A stretch of 32,834 bases of DNA from CAKSST01 sp045535505 (GTDB taxonomy: Bacteria; Bacillota; Clostridia; Oscillospirales; Acutalibacteraceae). The position numbers were made by a program, and so were the translations under genes. Of the stretch, positions 1 to 8,999 are shown in pieces. The stretch covers positions 1 through 32,834 of the forward strand of contig JAZSLU010000001.1 in NCBI GenBank assembly GCA_045535505.1, given 5' to 3'. The notes beneath the pieces were generated by a model. That model was not told the origin of the DNA, searched no databases, and worked only from the letters and a program-made list of their open reading frames with translations. Position 1 is the first letter of the stretch. Each line of letters opens with the position of its first letter.

Positions 1-621
1 ATTTTGCCGTTAACATAGTAATAATATACGTCGGCTTTTTGTACAATTCCGTTCAGCATTTTGCCGTCTGTACCAAATTGATACTCACCGCAAGGCAAAT
101 CACAGAATGTTGCCCAAGCGTAGTATGCACCTGTTACACATTTACCTGTCGTGCTGATAAAGTAATAATCATCACCTATTTTGTGAAGTCCTGCTTTGGT
201 CCAGTCAATTTTGCCGTTAACATAGTAATAATATCCGTCGGCTTTTTGTACAATTCCCTGCAACATTTTGCCGTCTGTACCAAATTGATACTCACCGCAA
301 GGCAAATCACAGAATGTTGCCCAAGCATAGTATGCGCCTGTTACACATTTGCCTGCTGTATTAACAAAATAATAATCATCACCTATTTTGTGAAGTCCTG
401 CTTTGGTCCAGTCAATTTTGCCGTTAAAATAGCAATAATAACCATCGGCTTTTTGTACAATTCCGTTCAGCATTTTGCCGTCTGTACCAAATTGATACTC
501 ACCGCAAGGCAAATCGCAGAATGTTGCCCAAGCGTAGTATGCACCTGTTACACATTTGCCTGCTGTATTAACAAAGTAATAATCATCACCTATTTTGTGA
601 AGACCTGCCTTAGTCCAGTCA
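1..621 (-). repeat. Three tandem 207-bp coding repeats (69 aa each)
   Basis: Units at 1-207, 208-414 and 415-621 have exactly the same length. By eye, units 1 and 2 differ at about 14 of 207 positions. A diverged fourth unit begins at 622. Each encodes one block of the pattern GLHKIGDDYYF...GAYYAWATFCDLPCGEY...FGTDGKM...NGKIDWTKA, a choline/glucan-binding-like aromatic repeat with a conserved Cys pair (CDLPC) and a third Cys (GKCVTG). The exact period and high DNA identity point to recent unequal duplication. The copy number to the left of the window is unknown. Confidence 0.93.
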
Positions 622-3600
622 ATTTTGCCGTTAACATAGTAATAATAGCCGTCTTTCATTTCAGCAATGCCGTTAACCATTTTGCCGTCAAGACCAAAAG
701 CATAAGTGTCACAGGGTAAATCACAATGTGTTTCCCACGTATAATAGGTTTTTCCTTTAATTGCAGGACCATCATACGTAAAGAAATAGTAATCGCCATC
801 AATCTTATGCAATCCAATAAAATGTACGCCGTCAACTATATAATACAGTTCTCCGTCAAATTCATAAAAGCCGTCATATTCAAGTTCTCTTGCAACGCCG
901 TCTTCGCCAAAATTATACCATTTGCGAACATAGTTAAACTCTTTATCGTCAACAATAGAATATCCTGTTACGGGATGGCCATTTCTAAAGTAATACCACT
1001 CGCCGTCAATATTTTTCCATTTGCTCAAACAGTAGCCGGGACCATAGTAATATCTCCAACCCGTGACAACGTTTACCCACACGCCGGATTTTAACCTACC
1101 GTCACGCATAAACTCATAGTTTACGCCGCCAATTTTTCGTTGTCCAACAACTGCTGCTTTTGTATTAACATCAAAATAGTGCCAATAACCATCTATTTCC
1201 TGCCAACCGGAAATTAGTTCGCCTACTTTTGCATAACGATATACGCCTATTTGGTCATCATGGAAAATACCGGTGTATTTTGTTTTGCCGTCATTTATTC
1301 CGTTTGGACCAAAATCATAATAATATCCGTCAACCTCTCTTACACCGTAGAATTTTGTACCCTGCTGATAATAAGCATAGCCGCCATCTTCGTTTATCCA
1401 ACCGTTTTTAAGCGTATTGGACAAGGTGTAAGAATCTTCAAAAGTTTTATAAACCGCGCCAAAACTTGCACCCGCTTCTGAAGGGAGGTCAGGGTTAACA
1501 AAGGGTTTCAGTCCGTAAATAGCCTGATTTTCAGGTTTCTGGGCAAAAGAATATAATGCACTTGCACGCAAGAACACATTGTAACTAATCTCACCGCTGT
1601 TAACAATGTTCATACGTCCGCTTGCATCCCAGTTTGCATTGTCTTTTGGTGTAATCTTTATACCGCTAACCAAGCAAAGAGGATTTGCAGTTGCAGGATC
1701 AATAGCTTTTGTTTGGTCAATCCAGTTAAGCTTTAAGGTCAATGTATTTGTGCTTTCGTCAAAGTTAACACTTGTTAAAGAGAAATACTCGTTAACAATC
1801 TTCAACTCACTGTAATCAACATTAACATTAGGGCTGAATCTCAAAACTGGAGTAACCTCGGTCAAAACACTTACACGCTCTGCAAGTTGTAAAAGGAAGT
1901 TCCATGCACAAGCGTCTTCCATATCAGAGCCGGGAAGCATATAAACCAAGTCTGCAAGTTGGTCGGGAATGGGAATTTGAGTTAAATCCAACGCAAACGT
2001 ATAAGAAGTAACCATATTCTCGTTGGTATCAACAACGTAATAGGTAACATTATCTTTAGTGGTAGCGTTAGATACCACGCGGTCAAACGCCAAACTTCTG
2101 TCGCCACCCGTAGCCTTGTCAAAGTCAAAGGTGTTTTCGCCCTGCTTAAACAACTTTACGGTTATCGAACTTGTAATCACCTCATCGACAGCCAATGCAG
2201 CAGTTACCTTTGCAATTTTTATTGCTGTGTTCTCGCCAGCGTAGAAAGACAAGCCTACTGCAGTACCGGCTTGTGCATTATTAACCGATAGAATTACGTC
2301 ATCCTCGTTTATTGCGACCTTTTTGCCTTCATAAAGAGCAATGATAGGCAGCACAACGGATGAGCCGTAAACTACGTCTAATGCATCTTTTGAAAAATAA
2401 ATATTATCGGGTTCAACAACGTTAATGGTTTTTGAGCCAATAATGGAATCGCCCAGCATCAAATACACTTCTCCGCTGCCGAGTCTTGACCCTGTAAACA
2501 CACCATCTTCGGTTACGGTTGCCCATCTTTTGTTTGAAACAGCCCAAGTATAACCCTCGGGTAGTTCGGTAACAGCGCCTGTTGCGCTCAAACCAACAGC
2601 CTCAAGTTGAATGCTTGTTCCAACGGTAGAATAAACGTAATCGCTTTCAATTTTTGCGTGGTCAAACGCAGTAGAGCTGGGAGCAGTAGAAACAAACATC
2701 AAAGATGTGCTTACTGAACGCTGTATGCCATCAGATGGGCTGTTTAACACCTTAAGTTCTTCTTCGCCCTCAGGCTTTGCAACAAATGTCGAAGAACCGC
2801 CGCCGTCGAGGTTAACAGCATTTACGCAACCTGCCTCAAACATAATCTGCGCAATTTCTTCCATGCTACCGCCGCAAGAATAGGGTTCCTGACGGCCGTC
2901 AAGCACCATCAAAACAACCTTGCCTGTTCTTGTTATACCTACGGCAGTACGAGAAGCACGGCTGTTGTAGTATGTATCAGTTTTTGAAACGGCAATTTTA
3001 CCGTCCTTAATCAACATTGTGCCAAAACCGCCAACGGCTTCTTTAATCTGGTCTTTATATATGCTGTTATACTCTTGCATTGTACCAATAACAGCCTTAT
3101 TATCCTTTGTTATACCAAAGAAACCGCCGTTATCAATTTCGTGATATTCCACGCCGTTCATAACAAGCAAACCGCCGGGTTCACCGGTTGACATATTATA
3201 ACCGTCAGCATTGGTGCTCACAACAACGTTATAGTTAGGAATATAGTATTCACTTTCTGGGTTGCCGTATTTTTGCTGTGCAGCATTTGCCTGGTCAAGA
3301 ACACGAGACATTGCCCATGTTGTAGGATCATTATTGTTATAGTTTGCGTAAACGCTAACATCGTTTCTGTTTAAATCCGCAGTTGCAATATAATATACCA
3401 TTTGCTTGCCGTCGGCACTTGTCGCACGATAGCTTTCTTGTGTTATACCGGGAGCAAGTGTTGATGCGTTTGTTTCAAAAACGTCAAAATAATCATTGGT
3501 GTAAACATCAACGTAGTCGCCGGCAATTTTACACAAATAATCAGCAAATGCATAGCAAACTGCTTTTCTTAAATCCGAAATGTCACTGTTTGTAAACTCT

Positions 3601-4730
3601 CTTGTTCCCTCAAGTGTAGAAACCAGACTGTTTCTTAAATATTCGTTATAAACCGCATTTCTGATATGTATGCGTGTGCCGGTTGAGCCAATACGGTTCT
3701 TCAAAAAATATTCTACTCGATTTTCATCTGTAAGTTCATCTGTAAAATATTCCGAGAAAATTTGCGTAAGCGTACCCACTTCATAATCTGAAGCGTACAA
3801 TGTTTGCATAATATAGTAAGCGTCCAAGTCACCATAAATATCTGTTTTACTAAAGCTGGGAGCATTAGGAACACTTACTGTACTACCTAAAAGATTTTTT
3901 GCAATGTTATCAATCATTGCATCCAAGTCTCCCGAAACACCCATTATATCAGCGAGTTCAAGCAAATCAACAAGGTCGCCTGCCCATCCCGAAACATCGG
4001 CATGGTTAACGCTGTTTTTATTATGATAAGTAATATCCATCGAGCCAAAAACGTGACCAATATCTACATAATCACCGTTAGGCAAATCAAAATTGTTAAT
4101 ATTCTTAAGGCCTGTAATTTTCAGCTTTTCGTCAGCACCAAGACCCGCATTAATTGCATCTTCTGTATCTCTTACAAATTTAGCAAAGGCTGCATCTTCA
4201 TAGCCCGCCATAATGCCCCACGAGCCAGAATTATAACGGTCAACGCCCGTACGGATATATTTAATTATAAGCGCAGCGGCGTCTTTGCCTGGATACATAT
4301 TGACATATTCGCCAGCCAAAATCTCAAGAAATTGCAGGTTTGTTATAAACTCTTCATACGAATCAATCTGAGCCTCACCCAAGGCAGGCAACGCAATAAA
4401 GGTTGAATAGTCGCAATTATTGCATGTTTCGTAAGGAGACCAACCCGACTCAGTATATGTGGGTTCCTTGCCGTCGTTTTGCACAAGTGAGTGAGGAATT
4501 TTCTCTATAACGGTTTGCGCCTTAATAACCTCACCGCAAACCGAACAGTGAGAGCCCTCTGTTAATCCTGTTGACGTACAGGTTGCAGGCACTGTTGCAT
4601 CAATAACAACAGTGTGTCCGTTTACACAACTGTCTGTTGATTGTGCAATCGCTTGTACCGGCAACATAACAAACAGCATAACTATTACTAAAATCAACGG
4701 CACAACGTGTTTTGAAAAGCCTTTAATCAT
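1..4730 (-). CDS. Giant secreted phosphodiester glycosidase (NAGPA domain) with wall-binding repeats, 3' end missing
   Basis: Reads from ATG at 4730 (SD-like AGGGGG 9 nt upstream) and stays open for 1576 codons to the window edge, so the C-terminus is missing. Residues 1-29 look like a signal peptide ending near VQAIAQ. Next comes a Cys-rich module (CSVCGEV, CNNCDY) common in clostridial surface proteins, then an unrecognised region containing DIGHVFGSMD. A phosphodiester glycosidase (NAGPA/DUF2233-type) domain follows, with the hallmark VNLDGGGSS at residues 639-647 and the upstream STNADGYNMSTGEPGG. An Ig-like stretch lies at about 685-800, and from about residue 1107 there are aromatic/Gly-rich YYY-NGK wall-binding repeats. 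NAGPA enzymes cleave sugar-phosphodiester bonds. As last seen gene of a polysaccharide operon, it may remodel phosphodiester-linked wall glycans; this role is inferred. Confidence 0.85.
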   Translation of the reverse strand, partial: MIKGFSKHVVPLILVIVMLFVMLPVQAIAQSTDSCVNGHTVVIDATVPATCTSTGLTEGSHCSVCGEVIKAQTVIEKIPHSLVQNDGKEPTYTESGWSPYETCNNCDYSTFIALPALGEAQIDSYEEFITNLQFLEILAGEYVNMYPGKDAAALIIKYIRTGVDRYNSGSWGIMAGYEDAAFAKFVRDTEDAINAGLGADEKLKITGLKNINNFDLPNGDYVDIGHVFGSMDITYHNKNSVNHADVSGWAGDLVDLLELADIMGVSGDLDAMIDNIAKNLLGSTVSVPNAPSFSKTDIYGDLDAYYIMQTLYASDYEVGTLTQIFSEYFTDELTDENRVEYFLKNRIGSTGTRIHIRNAVYNEYLRNSLVSTLEGTREFTNSDISDLRKAVCYAFADYLCKIAGDYVDVYTNDYFDVFETNASTLAPGITQESYRATSADGKQMVYYIATADLNRNDVSVYANYNNNDPTTWAMSRVLDQANAAQQKYGNPESEYYIPNYNVVVSTNADGYNMSTGEPGGLLVMNGVEYHEIDNGGFFGITKDNKAVIGTMQEYNSIYKDQIKEAVGGFGTMLIKDGKIAVSKTDTYYNSRASRTAVGITRTGKVVLMVLDGRQEPYSCGGSMEEIAQIMFEAGCVNAVNLDGGGSSTFVAKPEGEEELKVLNSPSDGIQRSVSTSLMFVSTAPSSTAFDHAKIESDYVYSTVGTSIQLEAVGLSATGAVTELPEGYTWAVSNKRWATVTEDGVFTGSRLGSGEVYLMLGDSIIGSKTINVVEPDNIYFSKDALDVVYGSSVVLPIIALYEGKKVAINEDDVILSVNNAQAGTAVGLSFYAGENTAIKIAKVTAALAVDEVITSSITVKLFKQGENTFDFDKATGGDRSLAFDRVVSNATTKDNVTYYVVDTNENMVTSYTFALDLTQIPIPDQLADLVYMLPGSDMEDACAWNFLLQLAERVSVLTEVTPVLRFSPNVNVDYSELKIVNEYFSLTSVNFDESTNTLTLKLNWIDQTKAIDPATANPLCLVSGIKITPKDNANWDASGRMNIVNSGEISYNVFLRASALYSFAQKPENQAIYGLKPFVNPDLPSEAGASFGAVYKTFEDSYTLSNTLKNGWINEDGGYAYYQQGTKFYGVREVDGYYYDFGPNGINDGKTKYTGIFHDDQIGVYRYAKVGELISGWQEIDGYWHYFDVNTKAAVVGQRKIGGVNYEFMRDGRLKSGVWVNVVTGWRYYYGPGYCLSKWKNIDGEWYYFRNGHPVTGYSIVDDKEFNYVRKWYNFGEDGVARELEYDGFYEFDGELYYIVDGVHFIGLHKIDGDYYFFTYDGPAIKGKTYYTWETHCDLPCDTYAFGLDGKMVNGIAEMKDGYYYYVNGKIDWTKAGLHKIGDDYYFVNTAGKCVTGAYYAWATFCDLPCGEYQFGTDGKMLNGIVQKADGYYCYFNGKIDWTKAGLHKIGDDYYFVNTAGKCVTGAYYAWATFCDLPCGEYQFGTDGKMLQGIVQKADGYYYYVNGKIDWTKAGLHKIGDDYYFISTTGKCVTGAYYAWATFCDLPCGEYQFGTDGKMLNGIVQKADVYYYYVNGK

Positions 4731-4752
4731 AAATTGTTTTCCCCCTATAAAA

Positions 4753-6057
4753 TTAAATAACCATATATGAATTTTTATTTAAACTTTGTTTTGTTAAAAA
4801 CGGTAATGCCAAAACAAAATATACCATATATCCAATTTCTGCACGTAAAGAAGAATTATATACAACCAAAATAATTGCAAGAACCGAAACAATCAGCCCT
4901 ATCTGACCATGCAAATTATTGCAAAGTCCCTCTTTTGTGCGTTTTCTAATTAAACAAAAACATAATACAAAGAAAGCAACATATATCACAATTCCTAAAT
5001 AGCCTACTTCCAAAAACAAAAAGGCGGCCGAAAAGAAATTATACCTAAGATGTCCGTATGTTTGATAAAAAGGTGTGTTGCAAATTTCAAATGATGATGT
5101 ATCACAATTACCCAATCCAAAACCTAACAAGCGGTCCTTAAATTTTGGTACGACCATTTCGGCAAGGGTGGGAATCGCGCTTAATCGGTTAACGGTTTGA
5201 GACGAACTGTAATGCTTTTGCGTAGCAGATTCCCATATATTTTTAAACGACAAAAAATCATCAAAACCAAAAAGTGTTACCAAGAGCGTGCTGGCTACAG
5301 CCACAACAACTGCGCACACAATAAATATAAGAAGCTTTCTCCACGAAAATGACGTTAAAAAAGCAGCCATAATAAGAATTATTATAAAAAATAAAAAGTA
5401 AAATTTAATTTCTGCCAAAGCGGCGATAAAAAGCGAAACCGTACATTTAAATGCACAAAGAAAAAAGTTTTCCTTTTTATCCATATACTTTAACACTGAG
5501 CGTCCAACCACAATAGCAAAAAAGATAATTGTTGAAGCGTTAACCCCGCTATCAACCCCAAAAATTCCTCCTAGTAAATCCTGAGCATAATTTAATACAA
5601 AATATTGTATCAATATAACTAATGCATTTATCCAAAAAAGGATATCAAGAATTCTAAAAAAGTTTTCTCCGTCGTCTTCTCTAAAATATGAAACAACGGC
5701 AAAAAATAACACGTAAAAACGAAAATTATTTCTTAATCCCCAAAGAAAATAAATAACCGACTGAAAATTAAATATATACATTAACGAGCAATAAAGTAGA
5801 AACGAAACTACTAATAGAACCAAAGGAAAAACCTTTTTATCTACCATAATTGCTTTTCTATACACCATAAAACACAAAAGTCCAATCCAAGAAACATCGG
5901 CAGTATATTTTATAATAGTCGGCAAAGAAAGAAGATTAAAAACAGTTCCCCAACAAAGAGGTAACGCAATAATCCAAACTATTAACCAAAAAGCCAACGG
6001 TCTTTTTTCAATTCTCAATATACCTTTTGTGTCCATTAATTTTCTACTCCAGCCCAT
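4753..6057 (-). CDS. Wzy/O-antigen-ligase-like polysaccharide polymerase, multi-pass membrane protein
   Basis: A 434-aa very hydrophobic protein with about ten or more predicted membrane segments and a long loop in the second half (around FKNIWESATQKHYSSSQTVNRLSAIPTLAEM), followed by FGLGNCDTS. This is the usual layout of Wzy/WaaL-type polymerases and ligases, which join lipid-linked repeat units outside the membrane. Sequence conservation in this group is low, so the call rests on topology and context: it lies 2 bp after the GT2 gene stop and just upstream of the large glycosidase. A flippase (Wzx) is not seen in the window. A ligase rather than polymerase role cannot be excluded. Confidence 0.7.
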   Translation of the reverse strand: MGWSRKLMDTKGILRIEKRPLAFWLIVWIIALPLCWGTVFNLLSLPTIIKYTADVSWIGLLCFMVYRKAIMVDKKVFPLVLLVVSFLLYCSLMYIFNFQSVIYFLWGLRNNFRFYVLFFAVVSYFREDDGENFFRILDILFWINALVILIQYFVLNYAQDLLGGIFGVDSGVNASTIIFFAIVVGRSVLKYMDKKENFFLCAFKCTVSLFIAALAEIKFYFLFFIIILIMAAFLTSFSWRKLLIFIVCAVVVAVASTLLVTLFGFDDFLSFKNIWESATQKHYSSSQTVNRLSAIPTLAEMVVPKFKDRLLGFGLGNCDTSSFEICNTPFYQTYGHLRYNFFSAAFLFLEVGYLGIVIYVAFFVLCFCLIRKRTKEGLCNNLHGQIGLIVSVLAIILVVYNSSLRAEIGYMVYFVLALPFLTKQSLNKNSYMVI

Positions 6058-6059
6058 TA

Positions 6060-7100
6060 CTAAACGTCACTTCTATTTTTTAAGTACACCAATAAAAAGC
6101 AAAGCCATACCAACTTATACTTTGTTACAGCATATAATATTTTCTTTTGGAAACCACACCTACGATAATGGGTTGTTCTCACTATTTTCTGTAAACAATC
6201 ATCTTTAATTATTGCGCTTAATGTACTATATCGCTCTTTAAAGTTAAACTTTGCCGCAACAATATTTTTCATTGCACCAATGGTCAACCCAAAGCTAATT
6301 GCTTTTATTGATTGTTCCAACACATTACTACAGCCCATCTTATCACTAAGCGAAACCATTGCACTATAAAATACTTTTATCCTTTCAAAACGGTCGGGCT
6401 TATAAGAACGTGAAAGAGAGTTGTTGTTTACAGTATAATGATAAAAAACACGATTTAATATACAAACTCTATCAATAAATCCGTGAAATTCCGTTAAAGA
6501 ATAGAAATCTTCAGAAATTATTTCTCTTTCACTAACAAAACGCCAACCGCTTTTTCTTATTACGTCCATAGAATATAATTTGTTCCACGCACTTAAAACC
6601 ATATTCCAATCTTCACCGGTCTCTAAGTTGGAATTAACAGACATTGGAAGCAATTTGTTTACAATTTCTTCTTCGCAAAACAATTGCTTTGGAGTGCGGG
6701 GTAGATGTGTACGAATTGTCCTTGAATCTGCAGTAACTTCATCGTGGCCAAAAATAACAAGTTCGGCATTCTGTTCACACGCTGCCGCAACACACTCTTC
6801 GATAGTATCAAGTTCCACATAATCATCGCTATCAAAAAAGCAAATATAATCGCCTTTGGCATAATCAATGCCCGTATTACGAGCCATACCAAGTCCTTCG
6901 TTTTTTTTATGTATAACCTTGATTCTTGAATCTTTTTTTGCCCATTCATCACATATATTGGGACAATTGTCGAAAGAACCGTCATCGACTAAAATTATTT
7001 CTATATTCTTATATGTTTGGTCAACGATGCTTGATATACATCTATCTAAATATCTTTCAACATTATAAATCGGAACCACAACAGTTACTAATTTTCCCAT
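6060..7100 (-). CDS. Family 2 glycosyltransferase
   Basis: A 346-aa GT-A fold enzyme. The N-terminus VTVVVPIYNVERYLDRCISS is the classic GT2 nucleotide-sugar-binding start, followed by VDDGS and the metal/nucleotide-binding ICFFDSDDYVE at about residues 90-100. The catalytic region includes SEDFYS. The C-terminal part is basic and moderately hydrophobic, suggesting peripheral membrane association. It probably adds one sugar to the undecaprenyl-linked repeat unit at the inner membrane face; donor and acceptor cannot be read from sequence. It sits in the polysaccharide operon between the acetyltransferase and the polymerase-like gene. Confidence 0.92.
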   Translation of the reverse strand: MGKLVTVVVPIYNVERYLDRCISSIVDQTYKNIEIILVDDGSFDNCPNICDEWAKKDSRIKVIHKKNEGLGMARNTGIDYAKGDYICFFDSDDYVELDTIEECVAAACEQNAELVIFGHDEVTADSRTIRTHLPRTPKQLFCEEEIVNKLLPMSVNSNLETGEDWNMVLSAWNKLYSMDVIRKSGWRFVSEREIISEDFYSLTEFHGFIDRVCILNRVFYHYTVNNNSLSRSYKPDRFERIKVFYSAMVSLSDKMGCSNVLEQSIKAISFGLTIGAMKNIVAAKFNFKERYSTLSAIIKDDCLQKIVRTTHYRRCGFQKKILYAVTKYKLVWLCFLLVYLKNRSDV

Positions 7101-7148
7101 TATCTTTTCTCTCTTGTTTTAAAAAATAGTCATAACCGTTTTAAATTT

Positions 7149-7889
7149 TCATTCTTGAACCTCTGCATAGCAAGCATCAAGAAATTCATCATAACTTAAA
7201 AACATAGGTTTGTTGCACTGCATATATTGTGCGCATTCATCATAATTCTTTGATGTTTGCATTTGTTTTTTGAATAAATCAATTTTGTCTGCTTCCTCTT
7301 TAGATGAAAACAGCATAAAATGCTCACTAAAGACAGTTTTCTCAGGTTTAACACCGAAAGCGTTTTTATATCTAATTGCAATTTCTTTGGCTTGTTCAAA
7401 CTGTTCTTTTTTTCTTTTATGATAAAACTCTTCTAAAGACATTATTTTCTTAGCAGGGACACCTGCATACACACTGTCATCTTCACAATTCTTGGTCACA
7501 ACGCTTCCTGCACCAATAATTACGTTATTGCCTATTTTTACGCCACATGTAATAACAGCATTCATTCCAATGAAAACGTTATTTCCGATATCAACCGGAC
7601 TTTGTGAGCCAAGAATTTCCCCTGCTTTTATGTTTTCATTTGAATAGCGTTTTAACACAGACCAAGAATAATCGTGAGTTAAAATTTTAACTCCCTCTGT
7701 GATTCTAACATGATCTCCTATTTTCAAAAGCCAAGGTGTTGTTTTATCAATCAATGTTTTGTTGGGCGCATATATAACTACATCATTACCAATTACAGCC
7801 CCGCGATCTGACAAATATTTCAACAAAGACTCGCAAGAAGCATTTTCTTTGAATATAATTTTTCTAATTATATTTTTTAATATTTGCAT
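7149..7889 (-). CDS. Left-handed beta-helix (hexapeptide) O-acetyltransferase
   Basis: A 246-aa protein whose middle third is a hexapeptide-repeat helix: VDIGNNVFIGMNAVITCGV, then IGNNVIIGAGSVVTKN and the closing YAGVPAKKI typical of maltose/WbbJ/LacA-type acetyltransferases. These enzymes move an acetyl group from acetyl-CoA to a sugar hydroxyl. An extra alpha-helical, charged C-terminal segment of about 80 residues (after about residue 165) is longer than in the minimal family. In this operon it probably O-acetylates a sugar of the repeat unit. The intergenic gap to the GT4 gene upstream is short, consistent with co-transcription. Confidence 0.88.
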   Translation of the reverse strand: MQILKNIIRKIIFKENASCESLLKYLSDRGAVIGNDVVIYAPNKTLIDKTTPWLLKIGDHVRITEGVKILTHDYSWSVLKRYSNENIKAGEILGSQSPVDIGNNVFIGMNAVITCGVKIGNNVIIGAGSVVTKNCEDDSVYAGVPAKKIMSLEEFYHKRKKEQFEQAKEIAIRYKNAFGVKPEKTVFSEHFMLFSSKEEADKIDLFKKQMQTSKNYDECAQYMQCNKPMFLSYDEFLDACYAEVQE

Positions 7890-7907
7890 TGATTAGTATC
7901 CCTTTCG

Positions 7908-8987
7908 TCATAACACAAGCTGCTCGTAACGCTCTTGCAAATTAGATGCCGCTGTTTTTATATCGTACAGTGAATTGTCAATTTCTTCGTCCCGGTTTGT
8001 CTGCTCAAGCGCAAAAATATTATCAACCCATACAGATAATGGCTTTGACAGTTCTAAAAAACGACATTTTTTGCTAAAACCAACCTCTCTTGGCACCTTA
8101 CTCGAAAAAATGCATGGCAATCCCGAAAATTGCGCTTCTATTCCTACAACGGGAACCCCCTCAAAAAACGATGGTAAAACAAATATGTCCATCGCTTGAT
8201 ACAGTTCATTCACATCATCTCTGTTACCTAAAAATATAACCGACGATTCAATACCAAGCTGTAAAACTTTCTTTCTTAAATAATTTTCCTTTTCTCCCGT
8301 GCCAACCAAAAGCAATATTGCATTTGGGCGAATTTGTAAAAGTTTAACGAATAATAATAAAAGATATTCATGATTTTTTGGATAAGACATTCGTCCCACA
8401 TGGCCCACAACAAAGCAATTTTCTATACCAAGCTCTTTTCTTTTTTTCTGCCTTATCTTGTAACAAAACTTAAAACAAGTAGCATCGACCGCATTTGGTA
8501 TAACGTTATACTCTCTTCCCCTAAAAAGAAATTCGCCTGCGTCTTTTCCACAAGAAAAATTGTGTGTTGTAACACTCGGCAATTTAAAACGAAAATACTG
8601 CTTTAACGGATATTTAAAATCTCGGTCTATACCGGTACTGTGACTATGTGCAATTCTAATGGGAACTTCTGCTTTTTTCGCTGCCAGTAAAGGCAGATAA
8701 CTCATCGCATCAATATGGGAATGAACCACTTTATACTCGCTATGTTCTGAAAAAAAATTCTCCATATATCTAAAATATTCAGGATAGTTTTGGGGATAAA
8801 GTCTTGGCGCACGATAAATTTTTCCGCCCAATGCTTCAATCTCATCATCGTAATCTGACCGTTCTGGTCGATGTGTTAAAAAATCAAACTGCAAACGAGT
8901 TCTGTCAATGTTGCGATAATAATTCATAAGCATAGTTTCAAGTCCAGCTCTGTGCATATTGTTGACGCACTGAAGAATTCGCAACAT
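7908..8987 (-). CDS. GT4-family glycosyltransferase (EpsF-like)
   Basis: A 359-aa GT-B fold protein. The N-terminal domain starts LRILQCVNNMHRAGLETMLM, matching the EpsF-type start where a Gly-rich loop precedes ETxxMNxYRNID. The C-terminal donor domain has VGHVGRMSYPKNH and the E-x7-E type motif in PSFFEGVPVVGIEAQ. It should transfer a sugar from an NDP donor to the lipid-linked intermediate on the cytoplasmic side. It lies 12 bp downstream of the other GT4 gene, so the two probably act one after the other. Sugar identity cannot be assigned. Confidence 0.9.
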   Translation of the reverse strand: MLRILQCVNNMHRAGLETMLMNYYRNIDRTRLQFDFLTHRPERSDYDDEIEALGGKIYRAPRLYPQNYPEYFRYMENFFSEHSEYKVVHSHIDAMSYLPLLAAKKAEVPIRIAHSHSTGIDRDFKYPLKQYFRFKLPSVTTHNFSCGKDAGEFLFRGREYNVIPNAVDATCFKFCYKIRQKKRKELGIENCFVVGHVGRMSYPKNHEYLLLLFVKLLQIRPNAILLLVGTGEKENYLRKKVLQLGIESSVIFLGNRDDVNELYQAMDIFVLPSFFEGVPVVGIEAQFSGLPCIFSSKVPREVGFSKKCRFLELSKPLSVWVDNIFALEQTNRDEEIDNSLYDIKTAASNLQERYEQLVL

Positions 8988-8999
8988 ACTCCCAACTCC

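Noticed and set aside
1..621. Possible CRISPR-like tandem repeat
   Set aside because: Repeats are 207 bp, directly abutting, in frame and protein-coding; there are no unique spacers.
39..719. Long open frame on the plus strand across the tandem repeats
   Set aside because: It is the antisense shadow of the 207-bp repeats of the minus-strand glycosidase; no SD, and its apparent repeats simply mirror the DNA duplication.
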